The notes beneath the pieces were generated by a model. That model saw nothing but the letters and a program-made list of their open reading frames with translations, did not search any database and was not told the origin of the DNA. A program made the position numbers and the translations under genes. This document shows positions 48,777-62,829 of a DNA stretch of 64,000 nt, piece after piece. The stretch is from Zhengitettix transpicula (lineage: Eukaryota; Arthropoda; Insecta; Orthoptera; Tetrigidae). Positions within the stretch are counted from its first letter, which is position 1. Each line of letters opens with the position of its first letter. The DNA is taken from contig CM073592.1 of assembly GCA_037074705.1 (NCBI GenBank), positions 50,204,129-50,268,128 on the forward strand, in the 5' to 3' direction.

Positions 48777-51700
48777 TAAAAAGCGTCAAATTAAATTAAC
48801 CAATAATTATTTATAAATTATATTGAAGTAAACAAATGATACGTATTTCACAAAATTACCAAGTGTCCAAGATTAAAACCTTTAAAGACTTAAAAAAAAT
48901 AGTTAAATTAATACGTTCCTGCATTAATAATTTACATAGCTTATATTAAAGTTACTAACAATAATTAATATGTTGTAATAAACAAATGATACGAAGTTTA
49001 CAAAATTACGAACCGTCCAAGATTCAAACGTTTATAAGACTTTAATAAAATATTAAATTAATGCGTTTCTGCATTAATAATGTTAATAGCTTATATTAAA
49101 GTAACCAGTAATATTTATTTTGTCATAAATAAATGATACTAATTTTACAAAATTTCCAAACGTCCATGTGTCAAACCTTTATAAGACTTTAAATAAAAAT
49201 TTTACATTCAGACGTTTAAGCATTAATAGTTTGAATGCGTCAAATTAAATTAACCAATTATAATATAAATTATATTGTAATAAACAAATGATACGAAGTT
49301 TAAAAAAGTAAGAAACGTCCAAGGTTCAAACCTTTATAAGACTTTAATAAAATAATTAAATTCTTACGTTTCTGCATTAATAATTTAAATAGCTTATATT
49401 AAAGTAACAAACAATAATTATTATTTTGTAGTAAACAAATAATTCGAAGTTTACAAAATTACCAAACTTCCAAGTTTCAAACCTTTATAAGACTTTTATA
49501 AAATACTTAAATTAATACGTTTCTGAATTAATAATTTAAATAGCTTATTTTACAGTAACAAATATTAATTATTATTTTGTTATAAACAGACGATACCAAG
49601 TTTACAAAATGACCAAACGTCCAAGTGTCAAACCTTAATAAGACTACATTTAAAAAACTTAAATTAAGACACTTACGCATTAATAGTTAGAATGCGTCAA
49701 ATTAAATTAACCAATAATAATATAAATTATATTGTAGTAAACAAATAATACGAAGTTTACAAAATTACCAAACGTCCAAGATTCATACCTTTATAAGACT
49801 TTAATAAAATACTTAAATTAATACTTTTCTGCATTATAATTTAAATAGCTTATATTAAAGAAACAAATAATTAATATTTTGTAATAAACAAATGATACGT
49901 AGTTTACAAAATTAATAAACTTCAAAGTTTGTAACTTTCATAAGACTACATAAAATACTTAAATTAAGGCACTTACGCATTAATAGTTAGAATGCGTCGA
50001 ATTAAATTAACCAATAACAATATAAATTATATTGTAGTAAACAAATAATACGAAGTTTACAAAATTTATAAACTTCAAAGTTTCTAACTTTCATAAGACT
50101 ACATAAAATACTTAAATTAAGGCACTTACGCATTAATAGTTAGAATGCGTCGAATTAAATTAACCAATAACAATATAAATTATATTGTAGTAAACAAATG
50201 ATACGAAGTATACAAAATTACCAAACGTCCAAGATTTAAACCTTTCAAGACTTAAATAAATTAATTAAATTAATTCGTTTCCGCATTAATAATTTAAATT
50301 GCTTATATTAAAGTAACCAATAATAATTATTTTGTAATAAAAAATGATACGTAGTTTACAAAATTACCAAACGTCCAAGTTTCAAACCTTCATAAGACTA
50401 CAATAAAATACTTAAATTAATACGTTTCTGCATTAATAATTTACATAGCTTATATTAAAGTAACTAACAATAATTATTATGTTGTAATAAACAAATGATA
50501 CGAAGTTTACAAAATTACCAAACGTGCAAGATTCAAACCTTTATAAGACTTTAATAAAATACTTATATTAATATGTTTCTGCATTAATAATTTAAATAGC
50601 TTATATTAAAGTAACCAACAATAATTATTATTTTGTAATAGACAAATGATACTAATTTTACTAAATTACCAAACGTCCAAGTTTCAAACATTTATAAGAC
50701 TTTAATAAAGTACTTAAATTAAAACGTTATTGCAGTATAAATATTAATAGCTTAAATGAAAGTAACAATGAATAATTATTATTTTGTAATAAACAAATGA
50801 TACGAAGTTTACAAAATTACAAAAATCCAAGATTCTAACCTTCATAAGACTACAATAAAATACTTAAATTAAGACACTTACGCATTAATAGTTAAAATGC
50901 GTCAAATTAAATTAACCAATAATTATTTATAAATTATATTGAAGTAAACAAATGATACGAAGTTTACAAAATTACCAAACGTCCAAGATTAAAACCTTTA
51001 AAGACTTAAAAAAAATAATTAAATTAATACGTTCCTGCATTAATAATTTACATAGCTTATATTAAAGTAACTAACAATAATTATTATGTTGTAATAAACA
51101 AATGATACGAAGTTTAGAAATTTACCAAACGTCCAAGTTTCAAACCTTCATAAGACTACTATAAAATACTTAAATTAATACGTTTCTGCATTAATAAATT
51201 AAATAGCTTATATTAAAGTAACAAACAATTATTATTTTGTAGTAAACAAATGATACGAAGTTTAGAAAATTACCAAATGTCCAAGATTCAAACCTTTATA
51301 AGACTTTAATAAAGTACTTAAATTAATACGTTTTTGCATTATAAATTTAAATAGCTTAAATTAAAGTTACAATTACTAATTATTATTTTGTAATAAAAAA
51401 ATGATACGAAGTTTACAAAATGACCAAACGTCCAAGTTTCTAACCTTTATAAGACTTTAAAAAAATATTTAAATTAAGACGTTCCTGCATTAATAATGTT
51501 AATAGCTTATATTAAAGTAACCAGTAATAATTATTTTGTAATAAATAAATGATACTAATTTTACAAAATTACCAAACGTCCATGTGTCAAACCTTTATAA
51601 GACTTTAAATAAAATTTTAAAATTAAGGCGTGTAAGTATAAAAAGTTGGAATGCGTCAAATTAAATTAACCCATAATAATATAAATTATTTTGTAATAAA

Positions 51701-54700
51701 CAAATGATACGAAGTTTAAAAAAGTAACAAACGTCCAATGTTCAAACCTTGATAAGACTTTAATAAAACTTTAATTAAATGTTAAAATTAATTCTTTTCT
51801 GCATTAGTAATTTAAATAGCTTATATTAAAGTTATAAATAATAATTATTTGTATGTAATAAACAAATGATACCGGCTTTACAAAATTACCAAACGTTCAA
51901 ATTTCAAACATTTATAAGACTTTAATAAAATACTTAAATTAATACTTTTCTGCATTAATAATTGAAATAGCTTATAATAAAGTAACAAACAATAATTTAT
52001 ATTTTGTAGTAAACAAATGATACGAAGTATACAAAATTACCAACCGTCCAAGATTTAAACCTTTTAAGACTTAAATAAATTAATTAAATTAATACGTTTC
52101 TGCATTAATAATTTAAATTTCTTATATTAAAGTAACCAATAATAAATATTTTGTAATAAAAAAATGATACGTAGTTTACAAAATTACCAAACGTCCAAGT
52201 TTCAAACCTTCATAGGACTACAATAAAATACTTAAATTAATACGTTTCTGTATTAATAATTTACATAGCTTATATTAAAGTAACTAACAATAATTATTAT
52301 GTTGTAATAAACAAATGATACGAAGTTTACAAAATTACCAAACGTCTTAGTTTCAAACCTTTATAAGACTTTAATAAAGTACTTAAATTAATACGTTTTT
52401 GCAGTATAATTATTAATAGCTTATATTAAAGTAACAATTAATAATTATTATTTTGTAATAAACAAATGATACGAATTTTACAAAATTACAAAAATCCAAG
52501 ATTCAAACCTTCATAAGACTACAATAAAATACCTAAATTAAAACACTTACGCATTAATAGGTTAAATGCGTCAACTTAAATTAACCGATAATATTATAAA
52601 AATTATATTGAAGTTAACAAATGATACGGAGTTTACAAAATTACCAAACGTCCAAGATTAAAACCTTTAAAGACTTAAAAAAAATAATTAAATTAATACG
52701 TTTTTGCATTATTAATTTAAATAGCTTAAATTAAAGTAACAATTAATAATTATTATGTAATAAAAAATGATACGAAGTTTACAAAATGAAAAAAGCGTCC
52801 AAGTTTCTAACCTTAATAAGACTTTATAAAAATATTTAAATTAAAACGTTCCTGCGTTAATAATGTTAATAGCTTATATTAAAGTAACCAGTAATAATTA
52901 TTTTGTAATAAATAAATGATAGTAATTTTACAAAATTACCAAACGTCCATGTGTCAAACCTTTATAAAACTTTAAATAAAATTTTAAAATTAAGACGTGT
53001 AAGTATTAATAGTTGGAATGTGTCAATTTTAATTAACCAATAGTAATATAAATTATATAGTAGTAAACAAATGATACGTAGTTTACAAAATTACGAACCG
53101 TCTAAGATTCAAACGTTTATAAGATTTTAATAAAATACTAAAACTAATACGTTTCTGCATTAATAATTTTAATAGCTTATATTAAAGTAACCAGTAATAA
53201 TTATTTTGTAATAAAAAAATGATACTACTTTAACAAAATTACCAAACGTCCATGTGTCAAATCTTTGTAAGACTTTAAATGAAATTTTTAAATTCAGACA
53301 TTTAAGCATTAATAGTTTGAATGCGTCAAATTAAATTAACCAATAATAATATAAATTATATTGTAGTAAACAAATGATACGTAGTTCACAAAGTTACCAA
53401 ACGTCCAAGTTTCAAACCTTTATAAGAATTTAATAAAATATTCAAATTAAGACGTGTAACCATTAACAGTTTAAATGCGTCAAATTAAATTAACCAATAA
53501 TAATATAAATTACATTGTATTAAACAAATGATACGAAGTTTAAAAAAGTAACAAACGTCCAAGGTTCAAACCTTTATAAGACTTTAATAAAACTTTAATA
53601 AAATGGTAAATTAATTCGTTTCTGCATTAATAATGTAAATAGCTTATATTAAAGTTATAAATAATAATTATTTGTATGTAATAAACAAATGATACGTAGT
53701 TTACAAAATTACCAAACGTCCATGATTCAAACCTTTAGAAGACTTTAATAAAATACTTAAATTAATACATTTCTTAGTGAATAATTTAAATAGCTTATAT
53801 TAAAGTTACAAATAATAATTATTATTTTGTACTAAACAAATGATACAAAGTTTACAAATTTACAAAACGACCAAGTTTCAAACCTTCTTAAGACTACAGT
53901 AAGATACTTAAATTAAGACACTTACGCATTAATAGTTAGTATGCATCAAATTAAATTAACCAAATAAAATATAAATTATATTGTAGTAAACAAACGGTAC
54001 GGAGTTTAGAAAATTACCAAACGTCCAAGTTTCTAACCTTTATAAGACTTAATGAAAATACTCAAATTAATACGTTCCTTCATTAATATATTAAATAACT
54101 TATATTAAAGTAATAATTATTATTTTGTAATAATCAAATGATACATAGTTTTCAAAATTACTAAACGTCCAAGTTTCAAATCTTTATAAGCCATTAATAA
54201 AATACTTATATTAATACGATTCTGCATTAATAATTTAAATAGCTTATATTAAAGTAACCAATAATAATTAATATTTTGTAATCAACAAATGATTCTAATT
54301 TTACTAAATTACCAAACGTCCAAGATTCAAACCTTTATAAAACTTTAATAAAATACTTAAATTAATACGTTTCTGCATTAATAATTAAAATATCTTATTT
54401 TAAAGTAACAAAAAATTATAATTTGTAATAAATAAATGATACTAAGTTTACAAAATTACCAAACGTAAAAGTTTCAAACCTTTATAAGTCTTTAATAAAA
54501 TACTTAAATTAATACATTTCTGCTTGAATAATTTAAATAGCTTATATTAAAGTAACAAATAATAATTATTATTTTGTACTAAACAAATGAAACGCAGTTT
54601 AAAAAATTACCAAACGTCCAAGTGTCAAACCTTCATAAGACTACATTTAAATACTTAAATTAATACACTTACGCATTAATAGTTGGAATGCGTTAAATTG

Positions 54701-54783
54701 AATTAACCAATAATAAAATAAATTATATTGTAGTAAATAAATAATACGAAGTTTACAAAATTACCAAACGTCCAAGATTCATA

Positions 54784-57190
54784 CCTTTATAAGACTTTAA
54801 TAAAATACTTAAATTAATACGTTTCTGCATTAATAATTTAAATAACTTATATTAAAGTAATAATTATTATTTTGTAATAATCAAATGATACTAATTTTAT
54901 TAAATTACCAAACGTCCAAGTTTCAATCCTTTTTAAGATTTTAATAAAGTACTTAAATTAATACGGTTCTGCATTAATAATTTAAATAGCTTATATTAAA
55001 GTAACCAGTAATGATTATTTTGTAATAAATAAATGATACTAATTTTACAAAATTACCAACCGTCCAAGATTCAAACCTTCATAAGACAACATAAGATACT
55101 TTAATTAAGACACATTTACGCATTAATAGTTGGAATGCGTCAATATAAATTAACCAGTAGTAATATAAATTATATTGTAGTAAACAAATGATACGAAGTT
55201 TACAAAATTACCAAACATCCAAGATTCAAACCTTCATAGAACTACAATACTTAAATTAAGACGTCTCTTTATTAATAATTTAATTGGCTTGAATTAAAGT
55301 AACCTATAATAATAATTATTTTTTTGTAATAAACAAATGATACAAAGTTTAACAAAATTACCAAACGTCCAAGTGTCAAACCTTCATAAGACCACATTTA
55401 AATACTTAAATTAAGACACTTTCGCATTAATAGTTAGAATGCGTCAAATTAAATTAACCTATAATAATATAAATTATATTGTAGTAAACAAACGATACGA
55501 AGTTTAGAAAAATACCAAACGTCCAAGTATCTAACCTTTATAAGACTACATAAAATACTTAAATTAAGACACTTACGCATTAGTAGTTGGAATGCGTCAA
55601 ATTGAATTAACCAATAGTAATATAAATTATATTGTAGTAACAAATGATACGAAGTTTTACAAAATTACCAAACGTCCAAGACTTATAAGACTTTAATAAA
55701 ACTTTAATAAAATGTTAAAATTAATTCGTTTCTGCAGTAAATATTTAAATAGATTATATTAAAGTAACCAGTAATAATAATTATTTTGTAATAAATAAAT
55801 TATACTAATTTTGCAAAATTACAAAACGTCTTAGTTTCAATCCTTTATAAGACTTTAATAAAGTACTTAAATTAATACGGTTCTGCATTAATAATTTAAA
55901 TAGCTTATATTAAAGTAACAAATAATAATTATTATTTTGTACTAAACAAATGATACGAAGTTTACAAATTTACCAAACGACCAAGTTTCAAACCTTCATA
56001 AGACTTTAATAAAATAATTAAATTAATACGTTTCTGATTTAATAATTAAAATAGCCTATTTTAAAGTAACCAAAAATTATTATTTTGTAATAAATAAATG
56101 ATACTAATTTTGCAGAATCACAAAACGTCCTAGTTTCAATCCTTTATAAGACTTTAATAAAGTATTAAATTAATACGGTTCTGCGTGAATAATTTAAATA
56201 GCTTATATTAATGTAACAAATAATAATTATTATTTTGTACTAAACAAATGTTACGAAGTTAACAAATTTACCAAACGACCAAGTTTCAAACTTTCATAAG
56301 ACTACATAAGATACTTAAATTAAGACACTTACGCATTAATAGTTGAAATGCGTCAAATTAAATTAACCAATAATATTTTATAAATTATATTGAAGTAAAC
56401 AAATGATACGAAGTTTATAAAATTACCAAACGTCCAAGTTTTAAACCTTTATAAGACTTTAATAAAATACGTAAATTAATATGTTTCTGCATTAATAATT
56501 TTAATAGCTTATATTAAAGTAACAAATATAAATTATTATTATGTAATAAACAAATGATACCAATTTTACAAAATTACCAAATGTACATGTTTCAAACCTT
56601 AATAAGACTACATTAAAATAAAACACTTACGCATGATGAGTTGGAATGCGTCTAATTAAACTAACCAATAATAATATAAATTTTATTTTAGTAAACAAAT
56701 GATACGAAATTTACAAAATTACCAAACGTCCAAGTTTCAAACCTTCTTAGGACTACATTCAAATAATTAAAATAAGACACTTACGCATGAATAGTTGGAA
56801 TGCGTATAATTAAATTAACCAATAATAATATAAATTATATTGTAGTAAACAAATGATACGAAGTTTATAAAATTACCAAACGTCCAAGTTTTAAACCTTT
56901 ATAAGACTTTAATAAAATACTTAAATTAATACGTTTCTGCATTAATATTTTAATAGCTTATATTAAAGTAACAAACAATAATTATTATTTTGTAATAAAC
57001 AAATGATACGCGGTTTACAAAATTACCAAACGTCCAAATTTCAAACCTTTATAAGACATTAATAAAATACTTAAAATACGTTTCTGCATTAATAATTTAA
57101 ATAGCTTATATTAAAGTAAGAAATAATAATTATTATGTAATAAACAAAGCATACGAAGTTTACAAAATTACCAAACGTCCAAGATTCAAA
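54784..57190. repeat. Higher-order repeat unit II, copy 1
   Basis: A second ordered set of monomers, about 2.4 kb. Landmarks include a 151-bp B-B dimer variant at about 55,449-55,643, and the variant ACGCATGATGAGTTGGAATG at 56,629. The same landmarks recur 2,558 bp downstream. Confidence 0.8.
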
Positions 57191-59758
57191 CATTTATAAG
57201 ACTTTAATAAAATACTTAAATTAATACGTTTCTGCATTAATAATTTAAATAACTTATATTAAAGTAATAATTATTATTTTGTAATAATCAAATGATACTA
57301 ATTTTATTAAATTACCAAACGTCCAAGTTTCAATCCTTTTTAAGATTTTAATAAAGTACTTAAATTAATACGGTTCTGCATTAATAATTTAAATAGCTTA
57401 TATTAAAGTAACGAGTAATGATTATTTTGTAATAAATAAATGATACTAATTTTACAAAATTACCAACCGTCCAAGATTCAAACCTTTATAAGACTTTAAT
57501 AAAATAATTAAATTAATACGTTTCTTCATAATTAATTAAAATAGCTTTTATTAAAGTAACAAATAATAATTATTATTTTGTATTAAACAAATGATACGAA
57601 GTTTACAAATTTACCAAACGACCAAGTTTCAAAACTTCATAAGACAACATAAGATACTTTAATTAAGACACATTTACGCATTAATAGTTGGAATGCGTCA
57701 ATATAAATTAACCAGTAGTAATATAAATTATATTGTAGTAAACAAATGATACGAAGTTTACAAAATTACCAAACATCCAAGATTCAAACCTTCATAGAAC
57801 TACAATACTTAAATTAAGACGTCTCTTTATTAATAATTTAATTGGCTTGAATTAAAGTAACCTATAATAATAATTATTTTTTTGTAATAAACAAATGATA
57901 CAAAGTTTAACAAAATTACCAAACGTCCAAGTGTCAAACCTTCATAAGACCACATTTAAATACTTAAATTAAGACACTTTCGCATTAATAGTTAGAATGC
58001 GTCAAATTAAATTAACCTATAATAATATAAATTATATTGTAGTAAACAAACGATACGAAGTTTAGAAAAATACCAAACGTCCAAGTATCTAACCTTTATA
58101 AGACTACATAAAATACTTAAATTAAGACACTTACGCATTAGTAGTTGGAATGCGTCAAATTGAATTAACCAATAGTAATATAAATTATATTGTAGTAACA
58201 AATGATACGAAGTTTTACAAAATTACCAAACGTCCAAGACTTATAAGACTTTAATAAAACTTTAATAAAATGTTAAAATTAATTCGTTTCTGCAGTAAAT
58301 ATTTAAATAGATTATATTAAAGTAACCAGTAATAATAATTATTTTGTAATAAATAAATTATACTAATTTTGCAAAATTACAAAACGTCCTAGTTTCAATC
58401 CTTTATAAGACTTTAATAAAGTACTTAAATTAATACGGTTCTGCGTGAATAATTTAAATAGCTTATATTAAAGTAACAAATAATAATTATTATTTTGTAC
58501 TAAACAAATGATACGAAGTTTACAAATTTACCAAACGACCAAGTTTCAAACCTTCATAAGACTTTAATAAAATAATTAAATTAATACGTTTCTGATTTAA
58601 TAATTAAAATAGCTTATTTTAAAGTAACCAAAAATTATTATTTTGTAATAAATAAATGATACTAATTTTGCAGAATCACAAAACGTCCTAGTTTCAATCC
58701 TTTATAAGACTTTAATAAAGTATTAAATTAATACGGTTCTGCGTGAATAATTTAAATAGCTTATATTAATGTAACAAATAATAATTATTATTTTGTACTA
58801 AACAAATGTTACGAAGTTAACAAATTTACCAAACGACCAAGTTTCAAACTTTCATAAGACTACATAAGATACTTAAATTAAGACACTTACGCATTAATAG
58901 TTGAAATGCGTCAAATTAAATTAACCAATAATATTTTATAAATTATATTGAAGTAAACAAATGATACGAAGTTTATAAAATTACCAAACGTCCAAGTTTT
59001 AAACCTTTATAAGACTTTAATAAAATACTTAAATTAATACGTTTCTGCATTAATAATTTTAATAGCTTATATTAAAGTAACAAATATAAATTATTATTAT
59101 GTAATAAACAAATGATACCAATTTTACAAAATTACCAAATGTACATGTTTCAAACCTTAATAAGACTACATTAAAATAAAACACTTACGCATGATGAGTT
59201 GGAATGCGTCTAATTAAACTAACCAATAATAATATAAATTTTATTTTAGTAAACAAATGATACGAAATTTACAAAATTACCAAACGTCCAAGTTTCAAAC
59301 CTTCTTAGGACTACATTCAAATAATTAAAATAAGACACTTACGCATGAATAGTTGGAATGCGTATAATTAAATTAACCAATAATAATATAAATTATATTG
59401 TAGTAAACAAATGATACGAAGTTTATAAAATTACCAAACGTCCAAGTTTTAAACCTTTATAAGACTTTAATAAAATACTTAAATTAATACGTTTCTGCAT
59501 TAATATTTTAATAGCTTATATTAAAGTAACAAACAATAATTATTATTTTGTAATAAACAAATGATACGCGGTTTACAAAATTACCAAACGTCCAAATTTC
59601 AAACCTTTATAAGACATTAATAAAATACTTAAAATACGTTTCTGCATTAATAATTTAAATAGCTTATATTAAAGTAAGAAATAATAATTATTATGTAATA
59701 AACAAAGCATACGAAGTTTACAAAATTACCAAACGTCCAAGATTCAAACATTTATAAG
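57191..59758. repeat. Higher-order repeat unit II, copy 2, with one extra monomer
   Basis: Matches copy 1 at an offset of 2,407 bp in its first 300 bases and 2,558 bp after that. The 151-bp difference is one extra monomer inserted near 57,490-57,640. The variants at 58,007-58,201 and 59,187 correspond to the copy 1 landmarks. Confidence 0.8.
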
Positions 59759-59859
59759 ACTTTAATAAAGTACTTAAATTAATAAGTTTCTGCATTAATA
59801 ATTTAAATAGCTTATATATAAGTAACCAATAATAATTATTATTTTGTATTTAACAAATG

Positions 59860-60686
59860 ATACGAAGTTTACAAATTTACCAAACGACCAAGTTTCAAAA
59901 CTTCATAAGACAACATAAGATACTTTAATTAAGACACATTTACGCATTAATAGTTGGAATGCGTCAATATAAATTAACCAGTAGTAATATAAATTATATT
60001 GTAGTAAACAAATGATACGAAGTTTACAAAATTACCAAACATCCAAGATTCAAACCTTCATAGAACTACAATACTTAAATTAAGACGTCTCTTTATTAAT
60101 AATTTAATTGGCTTGAATTAAAGTAACCTATAATAATAATTATTTTTTTGTAATAAACAAATGATACAAAGTTTAACAAAATTACCAAACGTCCAAGTGT
60201 CAAACCTTCATAAGACCACATTTAAATACTTAAATTAAGACACTTTCGCATTAATAGTTAGAATGCGTCAAATTAAATTAACCTATAATAATATAAATTA
60301 TATTGTAGTAAACAAACGATACGAAGTTTAGAAAAATACCAAACGTCCAAGTATCTAACCTTTATAAGACTACATAAAATACTTAAATTAAGACACTTAC
60401 GCATTAGTAGTTGGAATGCGTCAAATTGAATTAACCAATAGTAATATAAATTATATTGTAGTAACAAATGATACGAAGTTTTACAAAATTACCAAACGTC
60501 CAAGACTTATAAGACTTTAATAAAACTTTAATAAAATGTTAAAATTAATTCGTTTCTGCAGTAAATATTTAAATAGATTATATTAAAGTAACCAGTAATA
60601 ATAATTATTTTGTAATAAATAAATTATACTAATTTTGCAAAATTACAAAACGTCCTAGTTTCAATCCTTTATAAGACTTTAATAAA
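59860..60686. repeat. Higher-order repeat unit II, copy 3, truncated
   Basis: About 0.8 kb matching copy 2 at an offset of 2,266 bp (landmark at 60,273-60,467). Both boundaries are marked by the same unusual monomer (AATAAGTTTC ... TATATATAAG ... TTTGTATTTAACAAATG) at 59,770 and 60,687, 917 bp or six monomers apart, which suggests a separate local duplication. Confidence 0.75.
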
Positions 60687-61700
60687 GTACTTAAATTAAT
60701 AAGTTTCTGCATTAATAATTTAAATAGCTTATATATAAGTAACCAATAATAATTATTATTTTGTATTTAACAAATGATACTAATTTTACAAAATTACCAA
60801 ACGTCCTAGTTTCAAACCATCATAAGACTACATAAGATACTTAAATTAAGACACTTACGCATTAATAGTTGGCATGCGTCAAATTAAATTAACCAATAGT
60901 AATATAAATTATATTGTAGTAACAAATGATACGAAGTTTTACAAAATTACCAAACGTCCAAGATTCAAACCTTTATAAGACTTTGATAAAACTTTAATAA
61001 AATGTTAAAATTAATTCGTTTCTGCATTAATAATTTAAATAGATTATATTAAAGTAACCAGTAATAATAATTATTTTGTAATAAATAAATGATACTAATT
61101 TTACAAAATTACCAAACGTCCAAGTTTCAAACCTTTATAAGACTTTAATAAAATAATTAAATTAATACGTTTCTGCATTATTTATTAAAATAGCTTATTT
61201 TAAAGTAACAAATAATAATTATTATTTTGTACTAAACAAATGATACGAAGTTTACAAATTTACCAAACGACCTAGTTTCAAACCTTCATAAGACTACATA
61301 AGATACTTAAATTAAGACACTTACGCATTTATAGTTGGAATGCGTCAATATAAATTAACCAATAGTAATATAAATTATATTGTAGTAAACAAATGATACG
61401 AAGTTTACAAAATTACCAAACGTCCAAGATTCAAACCTTCATAGGACTACAATACTTAAATTAAGACGTTTCTCCATTAATAAATGAATTGGCTTGAATT
61501 AAATTATCCTATAATAATAATTATTATTTTGTAATAAACAAATGATACGAAGTTTTACAAAATTACCAAACGACCAAGTTTCAAACCTTCTTAAGACTAC
61601 AATAACATACTTAAATTAATAGGTTTACCCATCAATAATTGAAATGCCCTTAAATTAATTTAACCATTAATAATAATCATTATATTGTAATTTGACAAAC

Positions 61701-62763
61701 GAGACGTTTGTTTACAAATTTACCGAACCCCTTAATTTTAAAAATTACCAATGCCCTAAGTGTCTAAACTTATTAAGAACACAATATAATATTTAAAATA
61801 ATACGTTTTTTAATAATAATTATTATAATATAATAATTAATGAAATATATTAAGTTTAAAAAACTACTATACTAATCGGTTTGAAACTTTTACATGAATA
61901 CAAGAAAATCATTTATACAATTCAACATTTCTGCAACACAAATTGAAAATTCTTTAAGTAACTGGTTAATAACGATTGCAATATTCATAAACAATTGACA
62001 TTACGTTAAAAAATTACCAAACCTATAGATTTGAAACTTTTCCATGATTACAACAAAATTATTTATACAATAAAACATTTCTGCAACAAATATTGAAAAT
62101 TCTTTAAGAAACTGGTTAATTACAATTATAATATTAATAAAAATTTGACATTACGTTAAAAAATTACCAAACCTATAGGTTTGAAACTTTTACATGATTA
62201 CAACAAAATTATTTATACAATAAAACATTTCAGCAACAAATATTGAAAATTCTTTAAGTAACTGGTTAATTACAATTATAATATTAATAAACAATTGACA
62301 TTACGATAAAAAAATTACTAAACCTATAGGTTTGAAACTTTTACATGAATACAAGAAACTACCTTGAGCAATACAAAATTTCTGCAACAAAAATTTGAAA
62401 TACTCCAAGTAACAGGTTAACAACAATTATAACAAGAACAAACAAGTGACATGACGTTAAAAAAATTACTAAACCTATAGGTTTGATACTTTTACATGAT
62501 TACAACAAAATCATTTGTACAATACAACATTTCTGTAACAAAAATTGAAAATTGTTTAAGTAACTGGTTAATAACAACCATAATAATAAACAAATGACAT
62601 GTTAAAAAAAATTTGAAATCTATGGGTTTGAATCTTTCATATGAATACTTTTAACAATACAACATTTCTGCAACAAAAATAGGAATTTCTCCAATTAACA
62701 GTCTAATAAATATGTTACAATAAACAAATTATATGACGTTAAAAAATTACCAAACCTCTACTT
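61701..62763. repeat. Diverged satellite subfamily at the array edge
   Basis: Monomers of 150-152 bp recognised by ACCAAACCTATAGGTTTGAA (62,015, 62,165, about 62,316, 62,467). They align with the main monomer throughout: ACCAAAC, 'tttgaaactttta', TTTCTGCA, 'aagtaac', 'aataataa' and 'aataaacaa.tgac'. Similarity to the main array is low, but its order and length are kept. A transitional, more scrambled stretch lies at 61,610-61,860. Confidence 0.9.
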
Positions 62764-62788
62764 TATATATATATATATATATATATAT
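62764..62788. repeat. (TA)n microsatellite
   Basis: Run of about 12 TA dinucleotides at the point where the satellite is interrupted. Confidence 0.9.
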
Positions 62789-62829
62789 GAATATATGTGA
62801 TGTAATGATTAATGATCATTAATAATTAT

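Larger units (their letters stand above)
42695..61700. repeat. Satellite DNA array, ~150-bp monomers
   Basis: About 19 kb of uninterrupted head-to-tail monomers of about 150-151 bp, roughly 125 copies by division, all in one orientation. Each monomer contains in order a TTTCTGCATTAATAATTTAA or ACGCATTAATAGTTGGAATG block, 'aattatta..ttgtaataaacaaatgatacgaagtttac', ACCAAACGTCC, and 'ttcaaacctttataagactttaataaaatacttaaatta'. Two main types, A and B, are intermingled and differ in the first half. By eye composition is about four-fifths A+T. No mobile element interrupts the array. The open frames within it are artefacts. Length and homogeneity suit a major satellite of heterochromatin or a centromere, but that role is inference. 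Confidence 0.97.

Noticed and set aside
55449..60467. Three identical 64-codon minus-strand open frames (55,449; 58,007; 60,273)
   Set aside because: They lie wholly inside satellite monomers, are antisense readings of a B-B dimer, and are identical only because the higher-order unit was duplicated.
42695..61700. CRISPR-like regular direct repeats
   Set aside because: Monomers are contiguous with no distinct spacers, 150 bp long, and the surrounding sequence is eukaryotic.
42695..61700. CENP-B box (TTCG....A..CGGG pattern) in the satellite
   Set aside because: TTCG occurs in some monomers but without the required CGGG part at the right spacing.
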